In this document: in pieces, positions 24,099 to 35,124 of the stretch
Layout of the letters: every line of letters begins with the position of its first letter
Numbering within the stretch: position 1 is the stretch's first letter
Source of the DNA: Ornithodoros turicata
Taxonomy: Eukaryota; Arthropoda; Arachnida; Ixodida; Argasidae
Assembly: GCF_037126465.1 (NCBI RefSeq)
Contig: NC_088206.1
Span: forward strand, 68,699,687-68,763,686
Length of the DNA stretch: 64,000 nt
Reading direction: 5' to 3'
Notes under the pieces: generated by a model
Databases searched by the model: none
What the model was told of the DNA's origin: nothing
The model's input: the letters and a program-made list of their open reading frames with translations, nothing else
Position numbers and translations under genes: made by a program

Positions 24099-24183
24099 GG
24101 TCCTGCCTATGGATCGGGCACAACTTACATTACTCACGGACGCGTATTGCACGGGGTGGGGGAGCCCCCCTACCCCTCCCACC

Positions 24184-24992
24184 CAGAGCCGTATATTAAA
24201 AGGGAGTCTGGCCATTAATGGGTCATGCCTATACCTGAAGCTCCACCCACTTTTTCAGCTTTCCGACCAATGAAGTCTTGAAATATGGGGCGCTATCAAT
24301 CAGCCTATTCTCACTATTTGCCCCCCTTATTCAAGATGGGCAGCGCCATTTTTGGGTGGCAAGTGGATAGGATGGGATTGGATTGGATACCTCTCGCAAT
24401 CTGCAAAACTAGTGGACTTTTGGTGCAAATTTGACGAACGCCACATAGGGAGCGTAACTGCGTAAGGCACGTCGGGAATTGTCGTCTGCTTCCGGCGTTG
24501 TACCGCTGCCGGCAGAACCACATGCTGGGACACATTCTGTTGTCGGTATGATCATCAAATCAACATGAATAGTAGGAATTAACAAGCAAGAATGTTTATA
24601 TCCACGAAATCCAGCAATTAAGGTTGTACAGCACAGTTTTTGTTATGATTTCGTTGTGATCGCCGTGTTCACTAGGCCTAACACCGGCGACAAAACGTAT
24701 TATTTTCAGTTAGATATCGATGGACTAGCATAAGTTGAAACTGATTTCCGAGAAATGTATGTTAAGATGTAAATTTGCAGCGTAAAGTCAGGGTAGTCTG
24801 TGAAATTGTTTTTGTCACGAAATCTCCGCTTCACTGTGTTCGTTTTCGGCGCCATTTTGGGTGGCAGCAAGGTGTCATGGCGACTCCCTTGGTAAAAAGC
24901 AAACCAATCAGAGGACCGAAACTGTGATTGACAGGTCGAGCCTCTTTTTGACCCCTCCCAATGGCCAGACTCCCTTTTAATATACGGCTCTG
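24184..24992. mobile_element. DNA transposon-like element, ~33-bp inverted termini
   Basis: The left end CAGAGCCGTATATTAAAAGG is mirrored at the right by CCTTTTAATATACGGCTCTG. The match continues inward through GAGTCTGGCCATT. The internal 740 bp contains no intact transposase, so it is a non-autonomous copy. Confidence 0.75.
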
Positions 24993-25433
24993 CATTCCTT
25001 TTACCAGGACCATCGACTTAAAGCTATACAGATAAAGATGTAAAGCTAAAGATATGAAGCTCCTGACTCTTACCTAATATTTGTGTCAATTTTTACAATT
25101 CTCGGCTAAACGACAAACAATTTTTATTTAAACCAGTCGCATGATCACCACTGCTTTGGCGCACTATGGCTTTAATTGCGGATGCGCCAATAAAACATGT
25201 ATCATCCCGGGCCATAGAAAATGACGTAACGAAACAAAGTCCACACCGATGTATGTAGGCGGCCTCTATTCTCAAAATATTTACAGCAACAACGTTTCTA
25301 TAACAACGCAGCAGAGATACACCACCAACCAGTATCCCAGTAATATAGGACAGAATCACACGCAGGACACAGGTGCACGTTATCTGTCGTTGGTCCTCAG
25401 TTCAAAAGTCGGATATATTTCTCGCGCGTGATT

Positions 25434-26159
25434 CTAATTGAGTTTGGTTACGAGTTCAGGCGTGTACCCTGTCATATTATGCACAGGGGCTAAGGCAATG
25501 GCTTCGTCAGGACCCATACGTGCGTGGAGAGTGCTTGTTTTTTCATACTTTGTAAGCATCGCTTTCAAATATAATAGAAACACTGTAAACACAAATATGC
25601 AGGCGTAGCAGGCATATGCGGCGAGGCATCTCAGGCAACATACCAGGACCCCCTTTGCGTCCATAGGGTTCCGTTGATAATCCTTGACCAGTGCACTGAT
25701 TACCGGCTGCTGGTATGGGACCTGCCCAAATTGGGGTTGCCGATAAGGCCCTTGAGGGTATACGTATGGGGTTTGAGGCGCAGGACCCCACGACATCCCC
25801 GGAGGGGCTCTGGACATTGCGTAGTTCCAAGCTGCCGGAGGCTGCGCTGCCTGGCGAATTCCTGCTGTATTCTGTACGTTCTGCTGATACTGGACCGGAG
25901 GATAGCCGTACGCAGTTTGTTTCGCTGGAATGACTCGTACATCTCCTATGGGCGTTGCTGGCGTTGAAGGTTGCGTCCCACGGCTACGTCCAGTGGTCGG
26001 AGTGGCGCACGCCATTTCTGCTCCGCTCATCAGATTCCGCCATTTTGGTTCGCCGGTTGCTTTCAAGTACTTCATTACTCGCAGTTGTTCTTCTTGACGT
26101 GGCCCAGCTTCCCCTGTGTTTTCGCCCCAGAAGCGGACGCACTGACGCAATCGACACAT
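25434..26159 (-). CDS. Locus 5: P/Q-rich single-pass membrane protein, long subfamily, 241 aa
   Basis: The start at 26159 gives MCRLRQCVRFWG. A downstream Met at 26075 (MKYLKATGEPKWRN) aligns with the start of locus 6 and may be the true one. The conserved block has diverged to CATPTTGRSRGTQPSTPATP, so it lost the YAAQNTGW form. A P/Q/Y-rich region follows (AYGYPPVQYQQNVQNTAG, PYVYPQGPYRQPQFGQVPYQQ). A very cysteine-rich span (KGVLVCCLRCLAAYACYACI then FVFTVFLLY) ends at about residue 197. The 44-residue tail has one NMT sequon. The 3' region is strongly similar to that of locus 6, so loci 5 and 6 are recent tandem duplicates. Confidence 0.75.
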   Translation of the reverse strand: MCRLRQCVRFWGENTGEAGPRQEEQLRVMKYLKATGEPKWRNLMSGAEMACATPTTGRSRGTQPSTPATPIGDVRVIPAKQTAYGYPPVQYQQNVQNTAGIRQAAQPPAAWNYAMSRAPPGMSWGPAPQTPYVYPQGPYRQPQFGQVPYQQPVISALVKDYQRNPMDAKGVLVCCLRCLAAYACYACIFVFTVFLLYLKAMLTKYEKTSTLHARMGPDEAIALAPVHNMTGYTPELVTKLN

Positions 26160-26229
26160 TCTTCTTCTTCTCCTTCTTCTTCTTCTTTTCAGTGGAACAT
26201 CGCGCACTGACCCTTGGCCGCGGGACACT

Positions 26230-26262
26230 TCTTCTACTTAAAATGGATAGCGCGTAGCCCGT
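26230..26262 (-). promoter_or_regulatory. Second type of 5' module (locus 5)
   Basis: Read on the minus strand, GCGCTATCCATTTTAAGTAG precedes the GAA tract. The matching GCGCCACCCATTTTAAG is found before loci 4 (about 22048) and 17 (53678). It seems to replace the CCAAT module at these loci. Confidence 0.45.
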
Positions 26263-26836
26263 AACACACTATGCTTACGGTGAGCTAGAAGTATGGCGGC
26301 CTACTAGAAGTCTGTGGTGCCACCGATGCTGACGACGATGTGCCCCTGCTGCCACGAACTACTGCCACTAGTGCGCTGGCTCATCAGTTCTACCGACACC
26401 GTCCCACGCACGGGGCCACGCACATCTGCTCGCTGGGACATTCCATCATCGTCGGTCAGGACTCATGTAGAGGACGATTATCTCCTCTACAATTCCTTAT
26501 CTTTATCTTACACCGTACATCCGTCCAGCGCGTTACACGAGCCAAACGCTTGGATAACGCTCACAAATGCGTACCGTTCCTCTCCCCTAGGAACTCCTTT
26601 TTTCTTCTTCTTTTTTTTCTTTCGACGTGCCATTGAACCATGGAATTGTTTACCGTCATCCGTCACCTCAGTTCTAAATCATACCATTCAACACCGCTCT
26701 CCGCTCTTTTTTTCCCTTTGTTTTTTTTTTTTCGTGTTAGCACCGCGATGCAACTGCGGCTATGAGTGGCGTACAGACGTCGGTAGATGGAGAGAGGACA
26801 GCAGGAAGGAGTGAGTGGGGTGATAGGGCTGTTATA

Positions 26837-26998
26837 GTGTGCGTCCCGGGCAGACTTCAGGGGAAAGTGTGCCGACGTTCGTCTGGAAAGTCTTCGGAAA
26901 ACCGAGGGAAAACCTCAGACAGCACAGCCGGTGACAGGATTCGAACCCGTGTCAACTCCCAGTCTCGGCGTGGAAAGCGATCATCCTAACCACTATTG
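26837..26998 (-). mobile_element. SINE with complete tRNA-like head
   Basis: The body runs from GTGCGTCCCGGGCAGACTTC to ACAGCACAGCCGGTGAC. It is followed by a head that on the minus strand shows an A-box-like TAGTGGTTAGGATG and the B box GGTTCGAATCC at tRNA spacing. The GGT tail is absent. It abuts the TTAGG repeats. Confidence 0.8.
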
Positions 26999-27000
26999 CT

Positions 27001-27035
27001 AACCTAACCTAACCTAACCTAACCTAACCTAACCT
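27001..27035 (-). repeat. Interstitial telomere-like repeat (TTAGG)7
   Basis: Seven perfect AACCT units on the plus strand are followed by a degenerate CCTAACCTAA. TTAGG is the common arthropod telomere repeat. 27036-27560 holds T-rich sequence and the 3' UTR of locus 6. Confidence 0.85.
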
Positions 27036-27571
27036 GCTTGCCTAACCTAAACACTCGAGCTGTTTTATTTCTTTTCCTTTGTACTATTACTAATCCATGC
27101 TATTCTTGTTATGCGACTAGTTGTTTGTGACATCGTATTCCTTTCCCATGTTAATCCATTTCCTAGTTTGTTTGTTTTTTTTTGTTTTTTACTGTTCTGT
27201 AATCATATTCATTGCAGCTATGCGTTCTCCATGTAATGCCGCAAAGGCCCTTGAGGCACCGCAATAAATAAATATATTACGGCCTTAGTTGCCGATGCGC
27301 CAATCAAACACCTGTCATCATCGTCATCATCATCATCATCCCGGGCCATAGAAAATGAGACCACGAAACAAAGTCCACACCGATGTATGTAGTTTGCCTC
27401 TATTATCAAAATATTTACAGCAACAACGTTTCTATAGCAACGCAGCAGAGGTACACTACCAACCAGCATCCCAGTAATATATAGGACAAGATGACACGCA
27501 GGACACACGTGTACGTTATCTGTTGTTGGTCCTCGGTTCAAAAGTCGAATAGATTTCTCGCACTTGATTCT

Positions 27572-28211
27572 TAGCTTGGATAGGAGTTCAGACGTGTACC
27601 CTGTCACATTATGCCCACGTACAGAGGCAATGGCTTCGTCATGACCGATACGTGCGTGGGGAGTGCTTGTTTTTTCATATTTTCCGAGACTTATTCTAAT
27701 AAAATAATAACTAATATAAGCGCTACGAACATCAATATGCAAATGCAGCTGGCACATGATGCGAGGCATATCATACAACACACCGGGATCCCCTTTGGTC
27801 CAAAGGGTTCCGTCGATAAACCCGCTCCAGCGGGTTGATTGGCTGCTGGTAGGACATCTGCACAAATTGGGGTTGTTTATAAGGCCCTTGAGGGTATGCG
27901 TATGGGGTTTGATGCGCAGGACTCCATGACATCCCCGGAGGGACTCTGGGCACTGCGTAGTTCCCAGCTGCCAAAGGCTGCACTGCCTGGCGAATTCCTG
28001 CTGTATTCCGTACGTTCTGCTTATGCTGGACCGGAGGGTGACCGTACGCAGTTCGTTTCGCTGCGATGACTCGTACATCTTCCATGGGCATTGCTGGCGT
28101 CGAAGGTTGCATTCCACGGCTACGTCCAGTGGTCGGAGTGGCGCTCGCCATTTTTGCTCCGTGCATCAGATTCCGCCATTTAGGCTCGCCGTTTGATTTC
28201 AAGTACCTCAT
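27572..28211 (-). pseudogene. Locus 6: frameshifted duplicate of locus 5
   Basis: The first frame from ATG 28211 runs MRYLKSNGEPKWRN through GMQPSTPAMP, PYAYPQGPYKQPQF and RNPLDQRGSRCVV to a stop. Aligned with locus 5 (NPMDAKGVLVCC), one base is missing in the Ala codon near 27805. The cysteine-rich span continues in another frame (KGIPVCCMICLASCASCICI). The tail (KYEKTSTPHARIGHDEA, NVTGYTSELLSK) is in a third frame. Two breaks make a functional product unlikely. Its 5' flank carries two CCAAT modules. Confidence 0.8.
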
Positions 28212-28301
28212 TATAGTTCACCATACCTCATTCCTCGCAGTCGTTCTTCTCTCCTTCGTCCTCGGGGAAGTGACCGTTCCTCTTCTTCTTCTTCTTCTTC
28301 C

Positions 28302-29490
28302 TCCAATGAGATGATGGCCGTGAGCCACTATGGGCTCTTCTTCTTCTTCTTCGTCCCACGGAGAATGGCAATTAGCCACAAGGGCGATCGGCCAGGGCTA
28401 TGAGGAAGTCTAACTGTACTCTGTACTATGACTTGACGGTGACAATTTGGGTGGAGAATGTGATGCTCTTCTTGAAATGGGGGGGCGCGCAGTTTTCCCC
28501 TTCTTCTTCTTCGTCCTCGGGGAAGTGGCCGTTCTGCTTCTTCCTCTTCAGCCAGGGGTGGCATTGGTCGCTAGCCACAAAGGGCGATTGGCCAGGGCAT
28601 GCGATGGTGTTGTAGTGCGTGAGGCTGTCAGACATATGTTGGCACAGTTCCCTTAGAAGTCGGCCCAGGACGCACATTCCCCAGGGCGTCAGTCGTGACG
28701 TTGCCCACATATGTGAGGCCGACAACGGCAAACCCTTTCACCATCACCACCACCACCGCGTGAGGTAATGCTTAAAAAGGCCATTCTTCTTCTTCTTCTT
28801 CCACCACTAGGAACCAAGCCAGGCCGTTCTCCTTGAAATGGCGCAGCAAGTTTTCCCTTCTTCTTCTTCGTCCTCCTCGTCCAGTGGCCTTGTGGTCCAG
28901 TTTCCCCTGTATCTTCTTCTTCTTCCACCACAAAGCACAGTGGCCACAAGCCACACAGGGCGATTGGCCAGGGTCCTGAGCGGTGTAATCACTGGGGGCC
29001 CATAAGTCCCGCGGCTTCACACGCGCGACAAGGAGGATGGTCAAAAGGGTGGGAAGTACAGTGGGTGGAATAATATGATTTAAGCCAGCCTAGTAGGAAG
29101 GAAGGAGGCGAAAGCTGCGTGGTGGTTCAGACGCCCTGTATCTTCGCCACAGAGACGGATGCATAGTATGGCGATCCAACACTACTTCTTTTTTTAACAC
29201 ACAAAACGAAGAGTTACACTGCCGTTCTGTTGACACAAATTCATCATCCTCATCAATCATAGCTATCTAGTCACTAATAGCTTGGCCATTGCCAATCTCC
29301 CTTGGTGGATAAGGAGCGTCTGGATTGGGCTGGCGGGGTGAGGGTGCTTCGACGAAGAAGAAGGACAGAAGCAACATCTTAGCACCTTATGACCGTCCCC
29401 GTCCCTACAACGCCCCCCCCCCCCCCCCGAACTATACTCCCCTCTCAAACTCCCGGCCAATCGCCCTGTGTGGCTAAGGGCCATTTCCTT
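28302..29490. repeat. Cluster of orphan CCAAT modules and GAA/CTT tracts
   Basis: At least six copies of the 5' module occur without an attached family gene: about 28302, 28359, 28565, 28930 (minus orientation), 29278 and 29456 (plus). Each has a neighbouring CTT or GAA run. Short stretches between them repeat (CTTGAAATGG, CCCCTTCTTCTTCTTCGTCC). I read this as debris of several deleted gene copies, including a change of orientation. Confidence 0.55.
28632..28757 (+). mobile_element. SINE, 3' part, opposite orientation
   Basis: It runs from TGGCACAGTTCCCTTAGAAG through GTCAGTCGTGACGTTGCCC to a CACCACCACC tail. It is the reverse of most other copies. Confidence 0.75.
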
Positions 29491-29696
29491 TGTGGCTGAA
29501 GAAGAAGGAGAATGGAGCTGTGAACCACTTTTGACGAAGAGGAGGGGGGGGGGAGGAGGAGGAGTGTCGTTGGGAGGAACCCGAGAGGTCTGCCTGCCTG
29601 ATTAGGCGGCATGTTTCTCGGGAAGGGAAAGGTGGTGGAGAGGAGGAGAGGAAAGGGTGAAGTGGAATACCGAGCGGAATCCGCTCGGGGGGAGGA

Positions 29697-29868
29697 TAGC
29701 TGCGTCCATGGGCCGACTTCAGGGGAACTGTGCAGGCATACGCCTATTAAACATCTGAGGGAAACCCAGGAAAAACCCCAGACGGCACAGCCGGCCCGCG
29801 GATTCGAACCGCGGACCTCCCAGTCTCCAAGCGCACGCGTTACCGCTGCGCCACCGGAGCTGGTGAAG
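29697..29868 (-). mobile_element. SINE subfamily with a distinct tRNA head
   Basis: The body starts near GCTGCGTCCATGGGCCGACT. The head on the minus strand has an A box in GGTGGCGCAGCGGTAACGCG and a B box in GGTTCGAATCC. The head sequence differs clearly from the copy at 26920-26998, so two tRNA-head types share one body. Confidence 0.75.
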
Positions 29869-30168
29869 AAGAAGAAGGATTAGCATTCTGCACGCGAGCC
29901 TCTGTGACAGGAACGGTCAAACACACAGCCACGCATCTACACTGACTACTACACAATGACTCTACTACAATGTCTACTACTAATGAATACTACAATGCCT
30001 CTACATGTCAATTATGCAAATAACCACGACATGCACGATGCTCGCCCTTGTGCCATGGAGCCAAAACAAGCGAACTTCAGCACCTCCACCACTTCAATCA
30101 TTACATTCTCCACCAACCTTCACATTCTCCACTCAAATTGTCACCGCCAAGTCATAGTTAGGGTTCGT

Positions 30169-31273
30169 GGTTTTCGGCATTTCCCGAAAAATGCCGGAAA
30201 ACACCCCCCGAATGATTTTTTTTAAGATTCGGAATATTCTGAAAAAATCCGAATTTATCGTACCTTGACAGCTGCCATTCCTGGGACCGCAAAAGGAAAT
30301 CCCCTTGGAATCTCCCGTTGTCGACTATTTCTCGAACGTGGCATTATCTTCGGGCTGTGCCCTTGTTTCGTTGTGCTTAAGCGGTTATAGGAGGATGACC
30401 TCAGCTCTGTTGTGCGGTCGGTGACCGCCTTTTGGCAGCACACGTACTTAGTGACACACCTATCTTTAGTGAATTTACTATTCAGAACCTTTGTGGTCTG
30501 TTTTTGTCCGGTTAAAAAGAGATCACGAGTGTACGGAGCTCCCAAACGGTTTCAAAAGGCGATCGCTCATCCCCTGCCCTAGCCTTCTAGTTCATTTTTG
30601 TGTTCTTTGTATTCCTCTATCTACTCCCTTCCAGTTACGACTTGGAGTGACCCTTGTTTCCGTTCGTGAGGCACTTCAAGGCACTTCGAGGCACTTCACT
30701 GTATGAGGACTTATTCTTATTAGTTCTACGAGATGAATCTCGTATGGATGATATAAAGCGCGAGTTTTTCGAATATGCTGTATGCCCTGCCCCTCAGGTG
30801 GATATATCTCCTATTCAGCTTTGGTCGGCCCGTTCCAGCACATGGCCTTTGTTATCGCAGTGCGCCTTAAGCATACTGGCTATTCCTGTTTCTAGCGCTA
30901 ATGTTGAGCGCGCGTTCTCTAAACTGCGTGTTATTAATCGCAAGGAGCGAGCCGCTATGACAGATGCGAGCATGATGATGTACGCTTGCATCTATTACAA
31001 CAAGAGGTAGTCTCCTTGTTTGCTGGTTTGGCACAGGCAACAAAATACATTGTTAATGAAACCATGAATCGATTCACTTCTTTTCGGTTCGTTGTTACTT
31101 CGCGCGCAAAATAGGCTTTCCTTCATGCGAAATAAATAGATGCCCGTATTCGGGCACTTGTTTTTTTGCGCAATATAGATGCCGAAAAAATCCGATTTAT
31201 AGTCCCCCATATAAATGCCGATAAACACCCCCCGAATTGGGTTGAAAATAAATGCCAAAAACCACAAACCCTA
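30169..31273 (+). mobile_element. hAT-type transposon, internally deleted, with 8-bp target duplication
   Basis: The element begins TAGGGTTCGTGGTTTTCGGC and ends with the inverted AAACCACAAACCCTA. It is flanked on both sides by GTCATAGT (30161-30168 and 31274-31281), the 8-bp duplication expected of hAT insertion. At 1105 bp it is too short for an intact hAT, and it retains only the C-terminal part of a transposase. It inserted in a segment (around CGCCAAGTCATAGT) that occurs elsewhere in the window, for example at 39945 and reversed at 28430. Confidence 0.9.
30690..31010 (+). pseudogene. hAT transposase C-terminal dimerisation region, fragment
   Basis: The frame reads through VDISPIQLWSARSS, then LSILAIPVSSANVERAFS and KLRVINRKERAAMTD, ending in YACIYYNKR and a stop. 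The A-x-P-x-S-S-A-x-V-E-R-x-F-S pattern is the hallmark of the hAT C-terminal (hATC) domain. The catalytic part and BED zinc finger are missing and no suitable ATG precedes it. Confidence 0.85.
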
Positions 31274-31297
31274 GTCATAGTACAGTTGGACATCCTC

Positions 31298-31335
31298 ATA
31301 GCCCTGGCCGATCTCCCTTGTGGCTAATGGCCATT
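31298..31335 (+). promoter_or_regulatory. Orphan 5' module, plus orientation
   Basis: CCTGGCCGATCTCCCTTGTG is followed by GCTAATGGCCATTCC. The CCAAT core is changed to CCGAT. No family gene follows within 1 kb (31336-32340 has no recognised gene), so it is probably a relic. Confidence 0.45.
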
Positions 31336-32392
31336 CCAAGGTATATCTAAACTGGTAGCGTAAACAAGCGAAAATACCAAATCAGACCCATCGGCAAAGC
31401 CACCAGCAAGATGCGCGAGCGATCCTGGGTGTTGACAGTAGAGGTACGGTCGTAAACACAAAAACTTTACAACATGGGCGTGGCTTGTGTGTGTACTAAT
31501 AGGTTATTCATAATTTCAATGTAGAAAAAACTTCCTGTTGCCCCGCTCGTGCATATATACGAAATCATCTACCACCCGAGTACATTTCCGTGTCCTGCTC
31601 CTTTTGCGCATGTGTCACAGTAGGCGTGTTTATCCATGCATCTCTGTATCCGTGCATTGTGTCCGTGCATTGTAATACTGAGTTGGTACACTTTTTGAGT
31701 TAAACAGGAAACGACGTTCACATCTCGGAGCTGTAGACCAAGAACCACTTGTGTGAACAGATAAATACAATGCATCCCCTGTTGCTGGCCCCGCGAAAAA
31801 AAAAAAATTCGTCATGGGACGAGCGGCCATGATAGCGTGAGTGTTAGCAGGAATCAGCTGTGTACCAACGATGCCATGTTTCGTTGCAATTTACCTATAA
31901 TACAGCCACTTACTGAATAAATGCAAACGTCTAATCACTAGGTGTACGTGTAGCTCTAGGAGAGAAATGGAACTTAAGTGAATCTTCCTAATTTCTGTGT
32001 GGTCATCACGATGCCCTTCAGTCTGGAATTGTATAAATCTGTGATAACTCTATGTATTTCGAATTGATATGTTTAATTAAACCTGATGTGAATTATTTTT
32101 CTGCATTCTCGTCTGGTGTTGTTGGTTGGGTGAGGCAAAGGGTATACAACGCAGACAAAGTGCGCGAATGTAAACGTGCCGTGGCTAATTATGCACTACT
32201 AATTATTCATAGTGCTGACGTCATCCCTGACATCATTTATTTACAATCGTAGTAGTCCGCTCAACGGATGGATGGCGCTGACCGTCTCTATCATGGCGTC
32301 ATTATGAAGACACAGGGGCCTATGGGAGTTGCGCTACCTGTTTAGATATACCTTGGCCATTCTCCGTGGGACGAAGAAGAAGAAGAACGAAC

Positions 32393-32728
32393 ATGCAGCC
32401 GGATGTGCCTACTAAGAATCTGCCTGTGCAGGATCCACGTGGACCTCCTGCTGACCAGTTTCAACAGCGCGTAGGAGATGCCAGCGGAATCCAGGCACAG
32501 CCCACAGAACTTTTCCAACAGCAACCTTGGCAAGCGCAGAGTCAGCTGCCTTACACACCACCCAGAGTACCAAGGCTGCTGTGTTGGCGATGGGACGAAA
32601 TGCGAGAACTCTGTCTCGGAGTCGCTGGTATACTTATAGTCACCGCCATCTTACTTGGAATCTTGCGTTTGTTCGGCGTCAAAGTGCCGATATTTCGGCG
32701 CGGGCCGAGGCAGCGGAGGCCTTGGTGA
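32393..32728 (+). CDS. Locus 7: short-subfamily membrane protein, 111 aa
   Basis: The first ATG (NMQPDVPTKNLPVQDP context) lies directly after the GAA tract, so the conserved upstream block is deleted rather than mutated. The sequence continues GPPADQFQQRVGDASG, a short Q/P region (FQQQPWQAQSQLPY) and CWRWDEMRELCLG. A hydrophobic span follows (VAGILIVTAILLGILRLFGV), then a basic tail FRRGPRQRRPW. Function unknown. The poly(A) signal is at 33166. Confidence 0.65.
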   Translation: MQPDVPTKNLPVQDPRGPPADQFQQRVGDASGIQAQPTELFQQQPWQAQSQLPYTPPRVPRLLCWRWDEMRELCLGVAGILIVTAILLGILRLFGVKVPIFRRGPRQRRPW

Positions 32729-33165
32729 CCCGGGCACGACGAACTTTTCCCCTCGACCAATGGCCATTCCAAGAAACTGTGACGTCGAACTGCGTGTGGG
32801 CAATTGTGGCAACGAGCATAGAAAGGCAAGAGAAGTGGAGGGGATCTTAGTGGTCCCACTTTGCCCTATAGTCTACTTGGACTGACTACGCGTGTCCGGT
32901 TGAGGACACCGGGGGATTCCCAGTTAATTTCGAGATAGTGAAGGTGCTGTAAACTTATGCGAATACTGCGCTGAGGGCCAACAGCGTAAAAGACATTGCC
33001 ATGCGCTCTGGTCGTTCTCGGTTGCTTTGCTTCGTACCGTACGGTATAGCTACAGATATTTCAAATGCAGGTCTGTCCTTTCATTTTCGTGGCTTCCCGA
33101 TATTGAAATACTATTGGTGCACCTGGCCAGTTATGGTACCTTGACAACTACAATTTGCATTACCT

Positions 33166-33171
33166 AATAAA
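33166..33171 (+). terminator. Poly(A) signal of locus 7
   Basis: AATAAA lies in the conserved context TTACCTAATAAACATAGAT. The same position in loci 8 (36260) and 11 (42869) also has AATAAA, while loci 9 and 10 have AATAAG. Confidence 0.6.
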
Positions 33172-34047
33172 CATAGATTGTCTCGTTCCTCGCCGGTTAA
33201 CTGCCATAAGAGCATATACAGGGTGTTGTTTTTTTTTTTTTTTTTCGATACAAGATTTTTTATTAAAAAATGTTGTTTTCACTTCTATCATCTCTGAACC
33301 GGCGGACGTTTTTGGCCATATGTTGCTCAACAGTCAACTAAGTACCGAAAAATCGTTAATTAACTTTTTAATTATAAAAGCTACGGAGTTGTTGAAAGTA
33401 CACAATCCTTGATAGAAAACACCTGGAAACCTGGAAACCAAAGATCAACGACCATTTTCATAAGGGCATGCACTTATGGAAATTGTTGTTGAGCTTTTGT
33501 TTCCAGCCAACAGACCAGAGTCAGCAGAAAGAGGAGATTTTCTTATAGGACTTCCCGTTAACTTTGTGCTGACATCGTATCTTTGCTTCCGGTTGACTTA
33601 TGGCCGTCTACTTTCCGTAGACCACTGCCAACTGAAATACAGCATATTGTTCTATTGTATTTACACAGACGTTTTGCATAATTCAGTTTCGTGGATCCCG
33701 ATTCTGAGGAGTCAGTGAGTCGGCACATGGCATGTCATAGTATATATCTTGTCGTGAAGTGTCGTTTTTTTTCTGTTTCTTGTCCTCAGGTTTTATCGTC
33801 TTTTTTTACTCAGTGTCCCTCGCCCGGTAACTGCCTTAGGAAAGATATTTTATCTAGCCCCATACATATTTTGATGAGAAATTCGCTGTCATCGCACGCG
33901 TGCAAGGGTGTGTAAGATTGACTCACAGAGCAGTCATGGTAACGTTGATTATGACCGTACGTATATCACACGGTACAGCAAAGCTTTGACCCGGAGCTAT
34001 TCCGTGATTGGAGTAACCTGAGACTCTCTGGTCTTGGCAATAGAAAG

Positions 34048-34450
34048 CACACTCTAAATCTTTTCACACCTTTAAAGGTGTAATAACGTGCATGGCGCAC
34101 GCCTTTTTAGGTGTAATTTTCGTAACACCACAATGGAGCACGGTTTCGCACAAATTTTCTTTACTCGAGTGTTGTCTGTCCTCCAAAAATTCAGTCTTGC
34201 AACATCTCAACATTGTTCAACAGTATTGTAGACACTTGCTCGTGCTCGATTATCGATAGCGATGCATATATGCATTAGCTCGTACCTACGATATCCAAGA
34301 CATAATGAAGGCAAGATTTGCACTGACACTTGATCTTTAGTAATGCTTTCCAAATTTTGTAAAATATCATCCTGGAGATGCAATGTTACGCAACCAGGTT
34401 GAATGTTCATAGCGCACACCTTTAAAGGTGTGAAAAAGTTTACAGTGCAA
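34048..34450. mobile_element. Foldback element in the 3' flank of locus 7
   Basis: Inverted arms CTTTTCACACCTTTAAAGGT (left) and ACCTTTAAAGGTGTGAAAAA (right) enclose about 330 bp. The flank of locus 10 (41430-41590) lacks this segment, which supports insertion. Exact ends are uncertain. Confidence 0.6.
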
Positions 34451-34663
34451 GAGGAAAAAAAAACAGCAAGACTTGCGCAGTAGGTAGTAAAACATGATCC
34501 AGGTAGTCACCTCAGGGTGTCCTTAATATCGTCAACAGCACGCTAACTCGCTATGTTGCCTTCAAAAGTTTGCATTTACTTTGGGGGCAAGCCGGTGATG
34601 TACTCAGGATCGAGCTCCAACAAAACACTGCGTACTGTTAACTATCGCCATGTACTCTCCTTG

Positions 34664-34926
34664 GTCCTTTTTTTTGCCACATATATAACACCCTTTTGGA
34701 GAGTACAATTACGCTCAAAAGGGTGTCTCCTCACTCCCTCAAGGGAGTAGCATAACACCTTTCTCCCTACTGGAGAGTAATATTACTCCCCGGCAGAGAG
34801 AAGATGTTATGCTACTCTCTTGAGGGGTGTGAGGAGACACCCTTTTGGGCGTAATTGTACTCTCCAAAAGGGTGTTGTACGTGTGGCAAGGAAAGGAGTT
34901 AATGTACACCCTTTTTTTTAAGAGTG
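34664..34926. mobile_element. Second palindromic element in the locus 7 flank
   Basis: A near-perfect palindrome is built on CCCTTTTGGAGAGTACAATT, CGCTCAAAAGGGTGTCTCCT and CCCTCAAGGGAGTAGCATAA, with the mirrored sequence to the right. The flank of locus 10 reads straight from CTTGGTC to TGGATTGCTCGACATAAA at 41721, so the whole block is an insertion. Confidence 0.7.
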
Positions 34927-35124
34927 TGGATTCCTCGACATAAATTTATTGAATTGAATTTATTAAAATTATTTCGTTCCAATTCCGCTTCAGTGCCGGC
35001 AATCGACCATGTAAGAGTCGGAAACATCCAAGGCACAGCGAACCAACACTCCTTTTTGTTTAACACTTCCCGTTCTGATGACACGAATGCATGGATGGAT
35101 GGATGGATGGATGCATCATCCTCA

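Noticed and set aside
26840..27000. Genuine chromosome-end telomere
   Set aside because: Only seven perfect units with genes and repeats on both sides, so it is interstitial.
27218..28117. A single 299-codon minus-strand ORF spanning locus 6
   Set aside because: It joins different frames of the family by chance after the frameshift; the family alignment puts the coding parts in three frames.
29700..29868. Possible tRNA gene with A and B boxes
   Set aside because: The tRNA-like part is fused to the SINE body (CAGACGGCACAGCC) and lacks a clean acceptor-stem context, so it was called a SINE head.
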